Source: Leifsonia sp. Root227 (GTDB lineage Bacteria > Actinomycetota > Actinomycetes > Actinomycetales > Microbacteriaceae). From it: a DNA stretch of 64,000 nucleotides. A model generated the notes under the pieces. It was not told the DNA's origin and made no database searches. It saw only the letters and a program-made list of their open reading frames with translations. The stretch is from contig NZ_LMIO01000001.1 in assembly GCF_001428745.1 (NCBI RefSeq), forward strand, positions 180,734-244,733, given 5' to 3'. Below are positions 51,169-60,069 of this stretch, piece after piece. The first letter of the stretch is position 1. Each line of letters starts with the position of its first letter. Both the position numbers and the translations under genes were made by a program.

Positions 51169-52584
51169 TCAGCGGCGTCGGAGCAGGACGGTCGCGCCCG
51201 CTCCGATCACGGCGAGGGCCGCTGCGCCGACGAACAGCCAGGAGAAGCCGTCGGACAGCGCTGTCGCCGTGGAGGCGCCCGCCGCGAGCCCGGTGGCAGT
51301 GCGTCCGGCCGCGATGGTGCCGAGCACGGCAAGGCCGAGTGCTCCGCCGATCTGCTGGCTGGTGTTGACCAGGCCGCTGGCGAGGCCGGAGTCCCCGGCG
51401 GATGCGCCGTCCACCGCGAGCTGGGTCGCGGTGACGAAGCCGGCGCCGAGGCCGACGCCGATCAGGATGCTCGGGCCGAGCAGCCCTCCGACGAACGCGG
51501 CGTGCGGTCCCGCAGCGGCGAGCCAGAGCATCCCGGCGGCGAAGACGGCGAGGGCGGTGACCAGGGTCGGCCGCACGCCGACCCTGGCGACCACGGACGG
51601 CACGACGGCGGCGACCACCACGAGGGCTCCGGCGAGCGGGAGCTGGCTGATCCCCGCCGTGAGGGCGTCGTAGCCGAGCACATCCTGCAGGTAGACGGAG
51701 AGGGCGAAGAACAGGGCCGTGGTCGCGCCTCCGGCGAGGAGCATCACGACGTTGCCGGTGGCCGCGTCGCGATTGCGGAAGAACCGGAACGGCACGAGTG
51801 GATGCGCTGCCCGGCGCTCGACCAGCACGAACGCGGCGAGGAGCACCAGGGCGGCGGCGGAGGTGCCGATCGTGACCGGGCTGGCCCAGCCGAGCTGCCC
51901 GGCGAAGCTCAGGGCGGCGACGAGGGCGGTGAGCCCTGCCGTGATCGTGGCGGCGCCGGCGACATCCATGCGCTGACGCTCCCCGGACGGGTCGCGGGAG
52001 ACGAGAGACGGCAGGACCGCGAGCACGACGATGCCGACCGGCACGTTGACGAAGAACACGGCCTGCCAGCCGAGCAGCGCCGTGAGGACTCCGCCGAGCA
52101 GGACGCCGGCCGCGCTCCCGATGCCGGCGACGGCTCCCCAGACGCCGAGTGCCTTGACGCGGTCGGCGCCGGTCACGAAGAGCTGGGTGACGATGGCGAG
52201 CGACGCGGGGGCGAGGAGAGCCGCGGACGCCCCCTGGAGTGCGCGGGCCGTGAGGAGCATCCCGCCGCTGACGGAGAGCCCTGCCAGGGCGGACGCCGCG
52301 ACGAAGCCGGCGACGCCGACCAGGAACATGCGGCGATGGCCGAACCGGTCGGCCAGGCGTCCGCCGAGCAGGAGCAGCCCGCCGAAGGGGAGCACGTATG
52401 CGGTGATGACCCAGGCGAGCGCTGCCGTGCCAAGCTGGAGCTGGGCGCCGAGCGCCGGGAGCGCGATGTTCACGATGGATGCGTCGAGCACGACGAGGAA
52501 CTGGGCGAGCGCGAGCACGCCGAGCGCCCACCAGCGGTGCGGGCTGCGCGTCGTGGTGGGGGCGGATGCGGTTGTGACGGACAT
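51169..52584 (-). CDS. MFS multidrug transporter (DHA2, 14-helix)
   Basis: A 471-residue major-facilitator exporter with 14 predicted helices. Motif A is GGRLADRFGHRRMF (about 77), and motif C lies near helix 5 (GSAAGVLLGGVLTALLGWQAVFFVNVP). ATG 52584 follows GAAAGGCACC. A TetR operator lies immediately upstream, at 52605-52624, and the gene is immediately downstream of the tetR gene on the same strand. Confidence 0.93.
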   Translation of the reverse strand: MSVTTASAPTTTRSPHRWWALGVLALAQFLVVLDASIVNIALPALGAQLQLGTAALAWVITAYVLPFGGLLLLGGRLADRFGHRRMFLVGVAGFVAASALAGLSVSGGMLLTARALQGASAALLAPASLAIVTQLFVTGADRVKALGVWGAVAGIGSAAGVLLGGVLTALLGWQAVFFVNVPVGIVVLAVLPSLVSRDPSGERQRMDVAGAATITAGLTALVAALSFAGQLGWASPVTIGTSAAALVLLAAFVLVERRAAHPLVPFRFFRNRDAATGNVVMLLAGGATTALFFALSVYLQDVLGYDALTAGISQLPLAGALVVVAAVVPSVVARVGVRPTLVTALAVFAAGMLWLAAAGPHAAFVGGLLGPSILIGVGLGAGFVTATQLAVDGASAGDSGLASGLVNTSQQIGGALGLAVLGTIAAGRTATGLAAGASTATALSDGFSWLFVGAAALAVIGAGATVLLRRR

Positions 52585-52604
52585 GAGCGGTGCCTTTCGA
52601 TAGT

Positions 52605-52624
52605 GAGTGACCGATCAGTCACTC
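52605..52624. promoter_or_regulatory. TetR operator upstream of the MFS gene
   Basis: GAGTGACCGATCAGTCACTC, a 20-bp palindrome (18 of 20 symmetric). On the minus strand it follows TATAAG, a possible -10, so binding would block the MFS promoter. It matches 16 of 20 positions of the site at 53232-53251. Confidence 0.75.
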
Positions 52625-52665
52625 TTATAGGTAGAAAAAGAAACCCGGGGGATGGGCGGGGGCGG

Positions 52666-53229
52666 CTACGGGTGGCGGATCCCGGCGGTGACGATGCGCG
52701 CCCAGTCGGACGAGTCGCCGTCGATGCCGGTGGTGACGATGAGGTGGCAGAGCTGCCCGAAGGCGATGAAGCGCTGCACGTCGTCGTCGGGCGCGCCGGA
52801 GCGAGTCTTCGCGAACCTGGTGACCCTGGCGAGGCCGCGTCGCAGCGCTGCCCCGATCTCCGGGACGGACGCGGCGGACTGCGCGTGCACCTGCAGCATG
52901 AGCAGCGATCGGTCGGCGATGAGGTCGGCGTACGCGTCGCCCATCGCGTAGAGGATCTCCGCGGGCGACGGACCGGCGCTCGCCGCCGCTCCGAGTTCCA
53001 GAGCCTCTTCGATCCGGTCGAAGCAGCGGTCGAGGGCCGCGACGAACAGCGTCTCCTTGCCGGGGAACAGCTTGAACACGTACGCGGTGGAGATGTGCGC
53101 GTGCTCTGCGACCGCCGAGATCGGCGTGCTGCTGTATCCGGAGGCGCCGAAGACTTCGATGGCGCTGGCGATCACGGTCTCGCGCCGTTCTTCAGCGGTC
53201 GAGAGCGTGGAGCGAGAGGTGGTCACCAT
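52666..53229 (-). CDS. TetR-family repressor of the MFS transporter
   Basis: A 187-residue regulator. The HTH (about 18-60) reads IEVFGASGYSSTPISAVAEHAHISTAYVFKLF; the C-terminal helices bind the ligand. ATG 53229 lies 7 bp after a minus-strand TACAGT, so it is probably leaderless. That -10 lies within the palindrome at 53232-53251, which predicts autorepression. A matching site precedes the MFS gene. Confidence 0.93.
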   Translation of the reverse strand: MVTTSRSTLSTAEERRETVIASAIEVFGASGYSSTPISAVAEHAHISTAYVFKLFPGKETLFVAALDRCFDRIEEALELGAAASAGPSPAEILYAMGDAYADLIADRSLLMLQVHAQSAASVPEIGAALRRGLARVTRFAKTRSGAPDDDVQRFIAFGQLCHLIVTTGIDGDSSDWARIVTAGIRHP

Positions 53230-53231
53230 GT

Positions 53232-53251
53232 GAGTGACTGTACACTCACTC
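53232..53251. promoter_or_regulatory. TetR operator overlapping the tetR promoter
   Basis: GAGTGACTGTACACTCACTC; perfect arms GTGAGTG and CACTCAC flank ACTGTA (53230-53249). It contains the proposed -10 of the tetR gene (TACAGT on the minus strand, 53242-53237). It shares the GAGTGAC...TCACTC frame with the site at 52605. Confidence 0.75.
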
Positions 53252-53328
53252 CTTCTGCACGGTCAAGCGTTACGCCCCCTTACGCCGCGCAGAGCCGCCG
53301 TCGCCGCGCCCCCGCTAGCGTCGGAGAG

Positions 53329-55302
53329 GTGACCTCCACCATCGAGAACCTGGGCCGGGAGTCTCGGCTGTACCCGCCGTCCGAAGCCTTCGCCGCGCAG
53401 GCGAACGTCGGGGCGGACGCCTTCGACGACGCCAGCGACGCCGTCGCGTTCTGGGAGCGGCAGGCCGCGCGCCTCGACTGGGCGGAACCGTGGCACACGG
53501 CCCACACCTGGGAGCCCGCGAGCGTCGGCGCGGACGGCGAGCTGAGCATCCCGCGCGCCGAGTGGTTCGCCGGCGGCAGGCTGAACGCTGCCGTCAACTG
53601 CGTCGACAGGCACGTGGATGCCGGCAACGGCGAGCGCGTCGCCATCGACTTCATCGGCGAGCCCGGCGACACGGAGACGATCACATACGCCGACCTGCAG
53701 CGCCGCGTCGCGAAGGCGGCCAACGCACTCACCGCCCTCGGCATCGGGAAGGGCGACCGCGTCGTCGTCTACCTCCCCGTGATTCCGGAGACCATCGTCA
53801 TCACTCTCGCCATCGCTCGCGTCGGGGCGATCCACTCGCTGGTGTTCGGCGGCTTCTCCGCCGAGGCGCTGCGCTTCCGGGTGGAGGACACAGGAGCGAA
53901 GCTGCTGGTCACTTCGGACGGCCAGTTCCGCCGCGGCACCGCGGTTCCGGTGAAGGCGAATGCCGACGCCGCCGTCGCAGGCGACAACGCCATCGAGCAC
54001 GTGCTGGTGGTGCGGCGCACGGGCGACCTGACCCCAGGCATCCCGTGGCAGGACGGCCGCGACGTCTGGTGGCATGACGTGGTGGATGCGGCGCAGGACA
54101 CCCACGAGCCGGAATACTTCGACGCGGAGACGCCGCTCTTCATCATCTACACCTCCGGCACGACCGGCACGCCGAAGGGCGTGGTGCACACCACGGGCGG
54201 CTACCTCACGCAGGCGTCGTGGAGCCACTGGGCGCTGTTCGACGCGAAGGAGTCGGACGTGTACTGGTGCACGGCCGACCTCGCCTGGGTGACGGCGCAC
54301 ACCTACGTGCTCTACGGCCCGTTCTCCAACGGCGCCACCTCGGTCATCTACGAGGGCACGCCGAACACTCCGCACGCCGGGCGGCACTTCGAGATCATCG
54401 AGCGCTACGGCGTCACCACCTACTACACGGCGCCCACCCTCATCCGGACCTTCATGACCTGGTTCCCGGACGGGCTGGGCGACGGCTGGGACCTGTCGAG
54501 CATCCGGTTGCTCGGCACGGTCGGCGAGGCCATCAACCCGGAGGCGTGGGTCTGGTTCCGCGAGCAGCTGGGCGCGGGCAGCGCTCCCGTGGTCGACACC
54601 TGGTGGCAGTCGGAATCCGGCTCGGCGATCGTCGCGCCGCTGCCGGGCGTCACGACGCTGAAGCCGGGGTCGGCGACCAACGCTGTGCCGGGGGTGACCG
54701 TGCGCGTGGTCGACGAGAACGGCGTGGATGTGCCGCGCGGTTCCGGCGGCTCGATCGTGATCGACGGCACCTGGCCGTCGATGGCCAGAACCGTGTGGGG
54801 CAACCCGGAGCGCTACCGCGACTCGTACTGGAGGGCGTTCGCCGCGCAGGGCTACTTCCTCGCCGGTGACGGAGCGGCCGTGGACGAGGACGGCTACATC
54901 TGGCTGCTCGGCCGCCTGGACGACGTGATCAACGTCTCAGGGCACCGCCTGTCGACGATCGAGATCGAGTCGGCGCTTGTCGCGCATCCACAGGTCGGCG
55001 AGGCTGCGGTGGTCGGCGTGGACGACGCGACCACCGGGCAGGCCGTCGCGGCGTTCGTCGTGCCGAGTGGGGATGCGCCCTCCGAGCAGGTGCTGCGGGA
55101 TCAGGTGACGCGCGAGATCGGCGCCATCGCGAAGCCGGGCCACATCGTCGTCGTGCCCGACCTGCCCAAGACGCGCTCCGGCAAGATCATGCGCCGTCTG
55201 CTGGTCGATCTCTTCGACGCGCGCCCGCTCGGGGACACCACGTCCCTCCAGGACGAGACCGTCCCCGACACCATCCGCACCCTCCTCAGCAATCGAGCCT
55301 GA
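53329..55302 (+). CDS. acsA: Acetyl-CoA synthetase (AMP-forming)
   Basis: A 657-residue ANL-superfamily ligase that activates acetate (or another short acid) to acetyl-CoA. Visible motifs: FIIYTSGTTGTPKGVVHTTGGY (P-loop, about 268), DTWWQSESG (about 425), WLLGRLDDVINVSGHR (about 525) and the acetylatable lysine PKTRSGKIMRR (about 620). Length is typical of Acs. The start is GTG 53329, 7 bp after TAGCGT, so it may be leaderless. It converges with the kinase gene with a 2-bp gap. Confidence 0.93.
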   Translation: MTSTIENLGRESRLYPPSEAFAAQANVGADAFDDASDAVAFWERQAARLDWAEPWHTAHTWEPASVGADGELSIPRAEWFAGGRLNAAVNCVDRHVDAGNGERVAIDFIGEPGDTETITYADLQRRVAKAANALTALGIGKGDRVVVYLPVIPETIVITLAIARVGAIHSLVFGGFSAEALRFRVEDTGAKLLVTSDGQFRRGTAVPVKANADAAVAGDNAIEHVLVVRRTGDLTPGIPWQDGRDVWWHDVVDAAQDTHEPEYFDAETPLFIIYTSGTTGTPKGVVHTTGGYLTQASWSHWALFDAKESDVYWCTADLAWVTAHTYVLYGPFSNGATSVIYEGTPNTPHAGRHFEIIERYGVTTYYTAPTLIRTFMTWFPDGLGDGWDLSSIRLLGTVGEAINPEAWVWFREQLGAGSAPVVDTWWQSESGSAIVAPLPGVTTLKPGSATNAVPGVTVRVVDENGVDVPRGSGGSIVIDGTWPSMARTVWGNPERYRDSYWRAFAAQGYFLAGDGAAVDEDGYIWLLGRLDDVINVSGHRLSTIEIESALVAHPQVGEAAVVGVDDATTGQAVAAFVVPSGDAPSEQVLRDQVTREIGAIAKPGHIVVVPDLPKTRSGKIMRRLLVDLFDARPLGDTTSLQDETVPDTIRTLLSNRA

Positions 55303-55304
55303 GG

Positions 55305-56225
55305 TTATTCAGCCGACACGCCGCTGTCGGCCTGAACAACTTCGGGCTCGATGATGGGGGAGGTAGCGGGGGCAGCAGACGCGGGGACGGGCTCTGAGGA
55401 GATGACGGCGTCGCGGAAGGCGGCGGTGAGCGCCGCGAAGTCGGGGCGCGTGGCCGGATCGCGGGCCGTCATCGCGGTCAGCAGCGCCGTCCAGTCTCCC
55501 GGCAGGCCGCTCGGGATGGGCGGATCGGCGCGCAGCCGCGCGAGCGCAGACTCGACCGCGGTGCCGGGGAACGTCACCGTGCGCGTGAAGCACTCCAGCA
55601 GCACGAGTCCGAGCGAGTAGACGTCGCTTGCCGGCGTCGCGTGCTCCCTGGACGCCTGCTCTGGGCTGAGGTAGGCGGCGGTGCCCGTCGTTGCTCCCGA
55701 CTCGTCCGGCTCCGGTCCCGCGATCCCGCTGGCGATGCCGAAGTCGGTGATCCGTGCCCTGGCACGGAAGCTCGTGGTGCCGTACGACACGAGCATGATG
55801 TTGGACGGCTTGATGTCGCGGTGGACCACGCCGTTCGCGTGCACGTACTCCAGCGCCTCGGACACGTCGTATGCGATCTCGGCGATCTCCCTCACCGTGA
55901 GCGGCCGCTGCGCGATGGCGGTCTGCAGGTCCGTGCCTGAGACGAGCTCCATCACCAGGAACGGCCGGGGATCGTCGAGCGCCGAGTAGTCGATGCCGGC
56001 GTCGATGAGCGAGACGATGCCGTGGTGGCTGAGCCTGGCGAGCGCGCCCTGTTCCCTGCGGTACTGCTGCATCTCCTCCTCGCCGCCGGCGCGGTACACC
56101 TTGATGGCCACCTCGCGGTCGAGGATCTCGTCGGTCGCGCGGAACACCCGCGCCTCTCCGCCGCGCCCGATCAGGGTGTGCGGTCTGTACCGGCCGAGGA
56201 GGGCCGGGATCTCCTGCTCCGTCAT
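55305..56225 (-). CDS. Ser/Thr protein kinase, soluble, coupled to glgX
   Basis: A 306-residue Hanks-type kinase without a membrane helix or sensor domain. Gly-loop IGRGGEARVFRATD (about 19), VAIKVY with the ATP-binding Lys, HRDIKPSN (catalytic loop, about 146), DFGIASG (about 167) and SPEQAS of the activation segment are all intact. The C-terminal 30 residues are Pro/Ala/Glu-rich. Its ATG shares a base with the glgX stop (56225), so translation is coupled. This suggests that it phosphorylates an enzyme or regulator of glycogen/trehalose metabolism (inference). Confidence 0.92.
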   Translation of the reverse strand: MTEQEIPALLGRYRPHTLIGRGGEARVFRATDEILDREVAIKVYRAGGEEEMQQYRREQGALARLSHHGIVSLIDAGIDYSALDDPRPFLVMELVSGTDLQTAIAQRPLTVREIAEIAYDVSEALEYVHANGVVHRDIKPSNIMLVSYGTTSFRARARITDFGIASGIAGPEPDESGATTGTAAYLSPEQASREHATPASDVYSLGLVLLECFTRTVTFPGTAVESALARLRADPPIPSGLPGDWTALLTAMTARDPATRPDFAALTAAFRDAVISSEPVPASAAPATSPIIEPEVVQADSGVSAE

Positions 56226-58264
56226 CACTCCGCTTTCGAGCGGAGCAGCGCGAACGCGGTGTGGCCGACGATCAGGGTCTCCGGATGCTCGAGCGACAGT
56301 TCGGGGTCGCTCGACAGTTCCAGCTCCCACGCGGCGCCGTTCGTCTCCGGCAGCACGAATTCGACGCCGTTCTCCGATGCGTTGAGGAGGAGCAGGAAGC
56401 TGTCCGCTCCCGTATGCCGCAACTGGAATGCGATGGATTTGGCGTCGGCGACGTCCCAGTCCTCGTCGGCGAAGAGCTCGCCGTCCGCGCGCACGATGTG
56501 AACCGTGTCCGGTGCATCCGTCTCCGGACCCTGCCGGTACCAGTCCGGCCGCAGCGCAGGCTCCTCGCGGCGCAACCGGATGAGCCTGGTCGTGAATTCC
56601 CGCAGCTCCGTGTCCTCCGCCGCCCAGTCGAACCACGAGATCTCGTCGTCCTGGCAGTACGCGTTGTTGTTGCCCTGCTGGGTGCGGCCCAGCTCGTCGC
56701 CACCGAGGATCATCGGCACACCGGCGGAGAGCAGCACGGTGGCGAGGAAGTTCTTCCGCTGCCTGGTGCGTCGCGCGAGGATCGCCTGGTCGTCCGTCGG
56801 TCCCTCGACTCCGTTGTTGCTGGACCGGTTGTCGGATTCGCCGTCCGCGTTGTCCTCGCCGTTCGCCTCGTTGTGCTTCTGGTCGTAGCTCGTGAGGTCG
56901 GCGAGGGTGAAGCCGTCGTGCGCTGTGACGAAGTTGACGCTCGACAGCGGGGAACGGCGGGATTCCTCGTACACGTCAGGGCTGCCGAGCACGCGCTGCG
57001 AGAGCGTGGCGAGCATCCCGTCGGTTCCTCGCCAGAAGTCGCGGACGTCGTCGCGGAACTTGCCGTTCCACTCCGACCATCCGGCGGGGAAGCCGCCGAC
57101 CTGGTAGCCGGCGGTGTCCCACGGCTCGGCGATCAGCTTGACCTGCGCGAGCGTCGGGTCCTGCTGCACGAGGGCGAGGAACGCGCTGTGCACGCTCGCG
57201 TCTCCGCCCTGCCTGGTGAGGGTGGTGGCGAGATCGAACCGGAAGCCGTCGACGTGCATCTCGGTGACCCAGTAGCGCAGCGAGTCCATGATGAGCTGCA
57301 GTGCTGCCGGGTGGCTGACGTTGACGCTGTTGCCTGTGCCCGTGGTGTCGAAGTAGTGCTCAGGGTCGTCCTCGACCAGCCGGTAGTACGACGGGTTGTC
57401 GATGCCCTTGAGGCTGAGCGTCGGGCCGAGGTCGTTGCCCTCCGCTGTGTGGTTGTAGACGACGTCGAGGATCACTTCGAGTCCGGCGGCGTGCAGCGCC
57501 TTCACCATGCCCTTGAACTCGTCCACCTGCTGACCGGCGGCGCCGGAAGCCGAGTACTCGTTGTGCGGGGCGAAGAACCCGATGGTGTTGTAACCCCAGT
57601 AGTTGCGCAGCCCCTTCTCTTCGAGGTGCGCATCCTGGAGGAACTGGTGCACGGGCATCAGCTCGACGGCGGTGACCCCGAGCGACGTGAGCTTCTCGAT
57701 GGCTGCCGGATGCGCGAGACCGGCGTACGTGCCCCGCACGTCTTCCGGCACCGCGTCGAGCTGCTTGGTGAAGCCTTTGACGTGGGTCTCGTAGACGATC
57801 GTCTCTGCCAGCGGCGTCGCCGGCGGCCGGTCGTCGCCCCAGTCGAACGAGTGCGGGTCGACCACCACGGAGAGGGCCACGTGCCCTGCCCCGTCCGTCG
57901 GGTCGAGCTGGTCCGGCTGGTTCAGGTCGTGCCCGAAGACCGCCTGCCCGGTGTCGAAAGCACCGGTGACGGCGCGGGCGTGCGGGTCGAGGAGCACCTT
58001 GGCGTCGTTGAAACGCAGGCCGGATGCCGGATCCCACGGGCCGGAGACGCGGAGTCCGTACCTGGTGCCGGGGGTGAGATCCGGCACGATGCCGTGGAAG
58101 ACGTGCGCCGTGCGCTTCGTCAGCTCTGTCCTGGTCTCCGTGCCGTCCTCGGCGAAGACGCAGACGGTGACAGCGTCGGCGTGCTCGCTGTAGACGGCGA
58201 CGTTCGCGCCGCCATCGACCAGGGTGACGCCGAGCGGGTACCGCCGCGAGGTGTACTGGGTCAT
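56225..58264 (-). CDS. glgX: Glycogen debranching enzyme GlgX/TreX
   Basis: A 679-residue GH13 isoamylase-type debranching enzyme. It has an N-terminal CBM48 domain, then the catalytic barrel with VVYNHTAEG (region I), GFRFDLATT (region II, nucleophile Asp), LIAEPWD (region III, acid Glu) and NFVTAHDGFTLADL (region IV). Length and motifs fit GlgX/TreX. It removes alpha-1,6 branches, supplying linear maltodextrin to TreY/TreZ. ATG 58264. The 112-bp gap upstream has its own AT-rich promoter region with a 40-bp dyad. Confidence 0.94.
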   Translation of the reverse strand: MTQYTSRRYPLGVTLVDGGANVAVYSEHADAVTVCVFAEDGTETRTELTKRTAHVFHGIVPDLTPGTRYGLRVSGPWDPASGLRFNDAKVLLDPHARAVTGAFDTGQAVFGHDLNQPDQLDPTDGAGHVALSVVVDPHSFDWGDDRPPATPLAETIVYETHVKGFTKQLDAVPEDVRGTYAGLAHPAAIEKLTSLGVTAVELMPVHQFLQDAHLEEKGLRNYWGYNTIGFFAPHNEYSASGAAGQQVDEFKGMVKALHAAGLEVILDVVYNHTAEGNDLGPTLSLKGIDNPSYYRLVEDDPEHYFDTTGTGNSVNVSHPAALQLIMDSLRYWVTEMHVDGFRFDLATTLTRQGGDASVHSAFLALVQQDPTLAQVKLIAEPWDTAGYQVGGFPAGWSEWNGKFRDDVRDFWRGTDGMLATLSQRVLGSPDVYEESRRSPLSSVNFVTAHDGFTLADLTSYDQKHNEANGEDNADGESDNRSSNNGVEGPTDDQAILARRTRQRKNFLATVLLSAGVPMILGGDELGRTQQGNNNAYCQDDEISWFDWAAEDTELREFTTRLIRLRREEPALRPDWYRQGPETDAPDTVHIVRADGELFADEDWDVADAKSIAFQLRHTGADSFLLLLNASENGVEFVLPETNGAAWELELSSDPELSLEHPETLIVGHTAFALLRSKAE

Positions 58265-58314
58265 GCGCGTCCTGCTCGGTGTTCGGTTGTGCTCATGCCC
58301 GCCTCGCCCATCGT

Positions 58315-58354
58315 GGTGAATAGTTAGATTATCTAGACAATCGACGGGTTCACC
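58315..58354. promoter_or_regulatory. 40-bp nested dyad in the glgX promoter region
   Basis: GATTATCTAGACAATC (58327-58342) is a palindrome with 14 of 16 matching positions, and GGTGAA (58315-58320) with TTCACC (58349-58354) forms an outer pair sharing the same centre (58334.5). The AT-rich core is unusual for this DNA. A dimeric repressor or activator probably binds here. Confidence 0.6.
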
Positions 58355-58377
58355 ACCCGTTGACAGGCGAGGCGCGG

Positions 58378-60069
58378 TCAGCTAGCCGTCAACGTCACCC
58401 GCACGGCATCGTCGAACGCCAGCACCGCGTCCGGCTCCGCGCCCTCCAGGTCGGTGCCGCTCAGGCCGGCGCCGCTCAGGCTGACCCGCACACGCATCCC
58501 GCCCCTGCTGAACGCGAAGACGTCGCCGTCCGCCGTGATGTCGGTCGCCGACGCATCCACCTGGATGCCGCGGCGCAACGCGATCAGGTCGCGGTAGAAC
58601 GCGAGCAGCCGCGCATGCTCCTGTCGCTCCGGCTCCGCCCAGTCGAGGTGGGAGCGCTCGAACGTCTCAGGGTCCTGCGGATCTGGCACGATGTCCGGGT
58701 CCCAGCCCATCTTCGCGAACTCCGCGATCCTGCCGCGTGCTGTCGCTTCGCCGAGCTCCTTCTCCGGATGCGACGTGAAGAACTGCCAGGGCGTCGTCGC
58801 GCCCCACTCCTCCCCCATGAACAGCATCGGCGTGAACGGCCCGAGCAGCGTCAGCGTGGCCGCGACGGCGAGCTGGCCCTGATTCAGCGTGGCGGTGAGC
58901 CTGTCGCCGACCGCGCGGTTGCCGATCTGGTCGTGGTCCTGGCTGAACGCGACCAGCCTGGTGCGTGGGATGTCCGCATCCAGTGGCCGCCCGTGGTGCC
59001 GCTCGCGGAAGCTCGACCAGGTGCCGTCGTGGAAGAACCCGCGCTCGAACACCTTGGCGAGCGAACCCGGCCCGGCGAAGTCGGCGTAGTAGCCCGTCGT
59101 CTCCCCGGTGAGGTTGCTGTGGATGGCGTGGTGCACGTCGTCGTCCCACTGCGCGGTGATGCCGTAGCCGGTGCGCGCGCGCTCGCGGATGACCCTCGGA
59201 TCGTTGAGGTCGCTCTCGGCGATCAGGCCGAGCGGTCGCCCGAGCTCGGCGCTCAGCTCGTCCACCTGGGTCGCCAGCTCCTCCAGGATGTGCACGGCGC
59301 GCGCGTCGTGGAGGGCGTGGACCGCATCCAGTCGCAGGCCGTCGACGTGCAGCTCGCGCAGCCAGTACAGCGCGTTGTCGACGATGTAGCGCCGCACCTC
59401 GTCGGACTGTGGACCGTCAAGGTTGACGGACGCGCCCCAGGTGCTGTGACTGTCGCCCAGGTACGGACCGAACACCGGCAGATAGTTGCCGCTCGGGCCG
59501 AGGTGGTTGTACACGACGTCCTGGATCACCGCCAGGCCGCGCGCGTGGCAGGCGTCCACGAAGCGCTGGTATGCGGCCGGTCCGCCGTACGGCTCGTGCA
59601 CCGCGAACCAGAGAACGCCGTCGTAGCCCCAGCCGTGCTCGCCGTTGAAGGCGTTGACGGGCAGCAGCTCCACCGCATCCACCCCCAGCTGCACGAGGTG
59701 GTCGAGCCGGTCGATGGCGGAGTCGAGCGTCCCGTCCGGCGTGAAGGTGCCGATGTGCAGCTCATAGATCACGGCGCCGAGCAACTCGCGGCCCCGCCAC
59801 TCCGCGTCCTCCCACACGTGCGCCGACGGGTCGAACTCGCGGCTGAGCGCGTGCACCCCGCGCGGCTGCCGCAGCGACCTGGGGTCGGGATGCGGTCCAT
59901 GCCCGTCGACCACGAATCCGTAGTCGAGCGCCCCGCGGGCGGCGGGCAGCGGCTGGTCCAGCCACCACCAGCCGTCGTCCCCCCGGGTCAGCGGCCGGTC
60001 GTCCGCGCCCTCGACCACCAGCGAGACCGTGGATGCGTCCGGCGCCCACACCGGGAACCGCCGGTTCAC
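58378..60069 (-). CDS. treZ: Malto-oligosyltrehalose trehalohydrolase TreZ
   Basis: A 563-residue GH13 enzyme that releases trehalose from malto-oligosyltrehalose. N-terminal CBM48-like segment ([17 protein letters not shown]), then VVYNHLGP (region I), [12 protein letters not shown] (region II), LIAESDLND (region III) and [11 protein letters not shown] (region IV), the TreZ pattern. GTG 60069 overlaps the treY stop by 4 bp. Operates with TreY. Confidence 0.94.
   Translation of the reverse strand: MNRRFPVWAPDASTVSLVVEGADDRPLTRGDDGWWWLDQPLPAARGALDYGFVVDGHGPHPDPRSLRQPRGVHALSREFDPSAHVWEDAEWRGRELLGAVIYELHIGTFTPDGTLDSAIDRLDHLVQLGVDAVELLPVNAFNGEHGWGYDGVLWFAVHEPYGGPAAYQRFVDACHARGLAVIQDVVYNHLGPSGNYLPVFGPYLGDSHSTWGASVNLDGPQSDEVRRYIVDNALYWLRELHVDGLRLDAVHALHDARAVHILEELATQVDELSAELGRPLGLIAESDLNDPRVIRERARTGYGITAQWDDDVHHAIHSNLTGETTGYYADFAGPGSLAKVFERGFFHDGTWSSFRERHHGRPLDADIPRTRLVAFSQDHDQIGNRAVGDRLTATLNQGQLAVAATLTLLGPFTPMLFMGEEWGATTPWQFFTSHPEKELGEATARGRIAEFAKMGWDPDIVPDPQDPETFERSHLDWAEPERQEHARLLAFYRDLIALRRGIQVDASATDITADGDVFAFSRGGMRVRVSLSGAGLSGTDLEGAEPDAVLAFDDAVRVTLTAS

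Noticed and set aside
53167..53328. A possible toxin-antitoxin or small gene before acetyl-CoA synthetase
   Set aside because: The segment is explained by the tetR 5' end, its operator and the acs promoter; no separate coding frame stands out.
51502..55302. A 1,266-codon plus-strand open frame
   Set aside because: Only the part from 53329 is coding (acetyl-CoA synthetase). The rest is the mirror of the minus-strand MFS and TetR genes, kept open by high GC.
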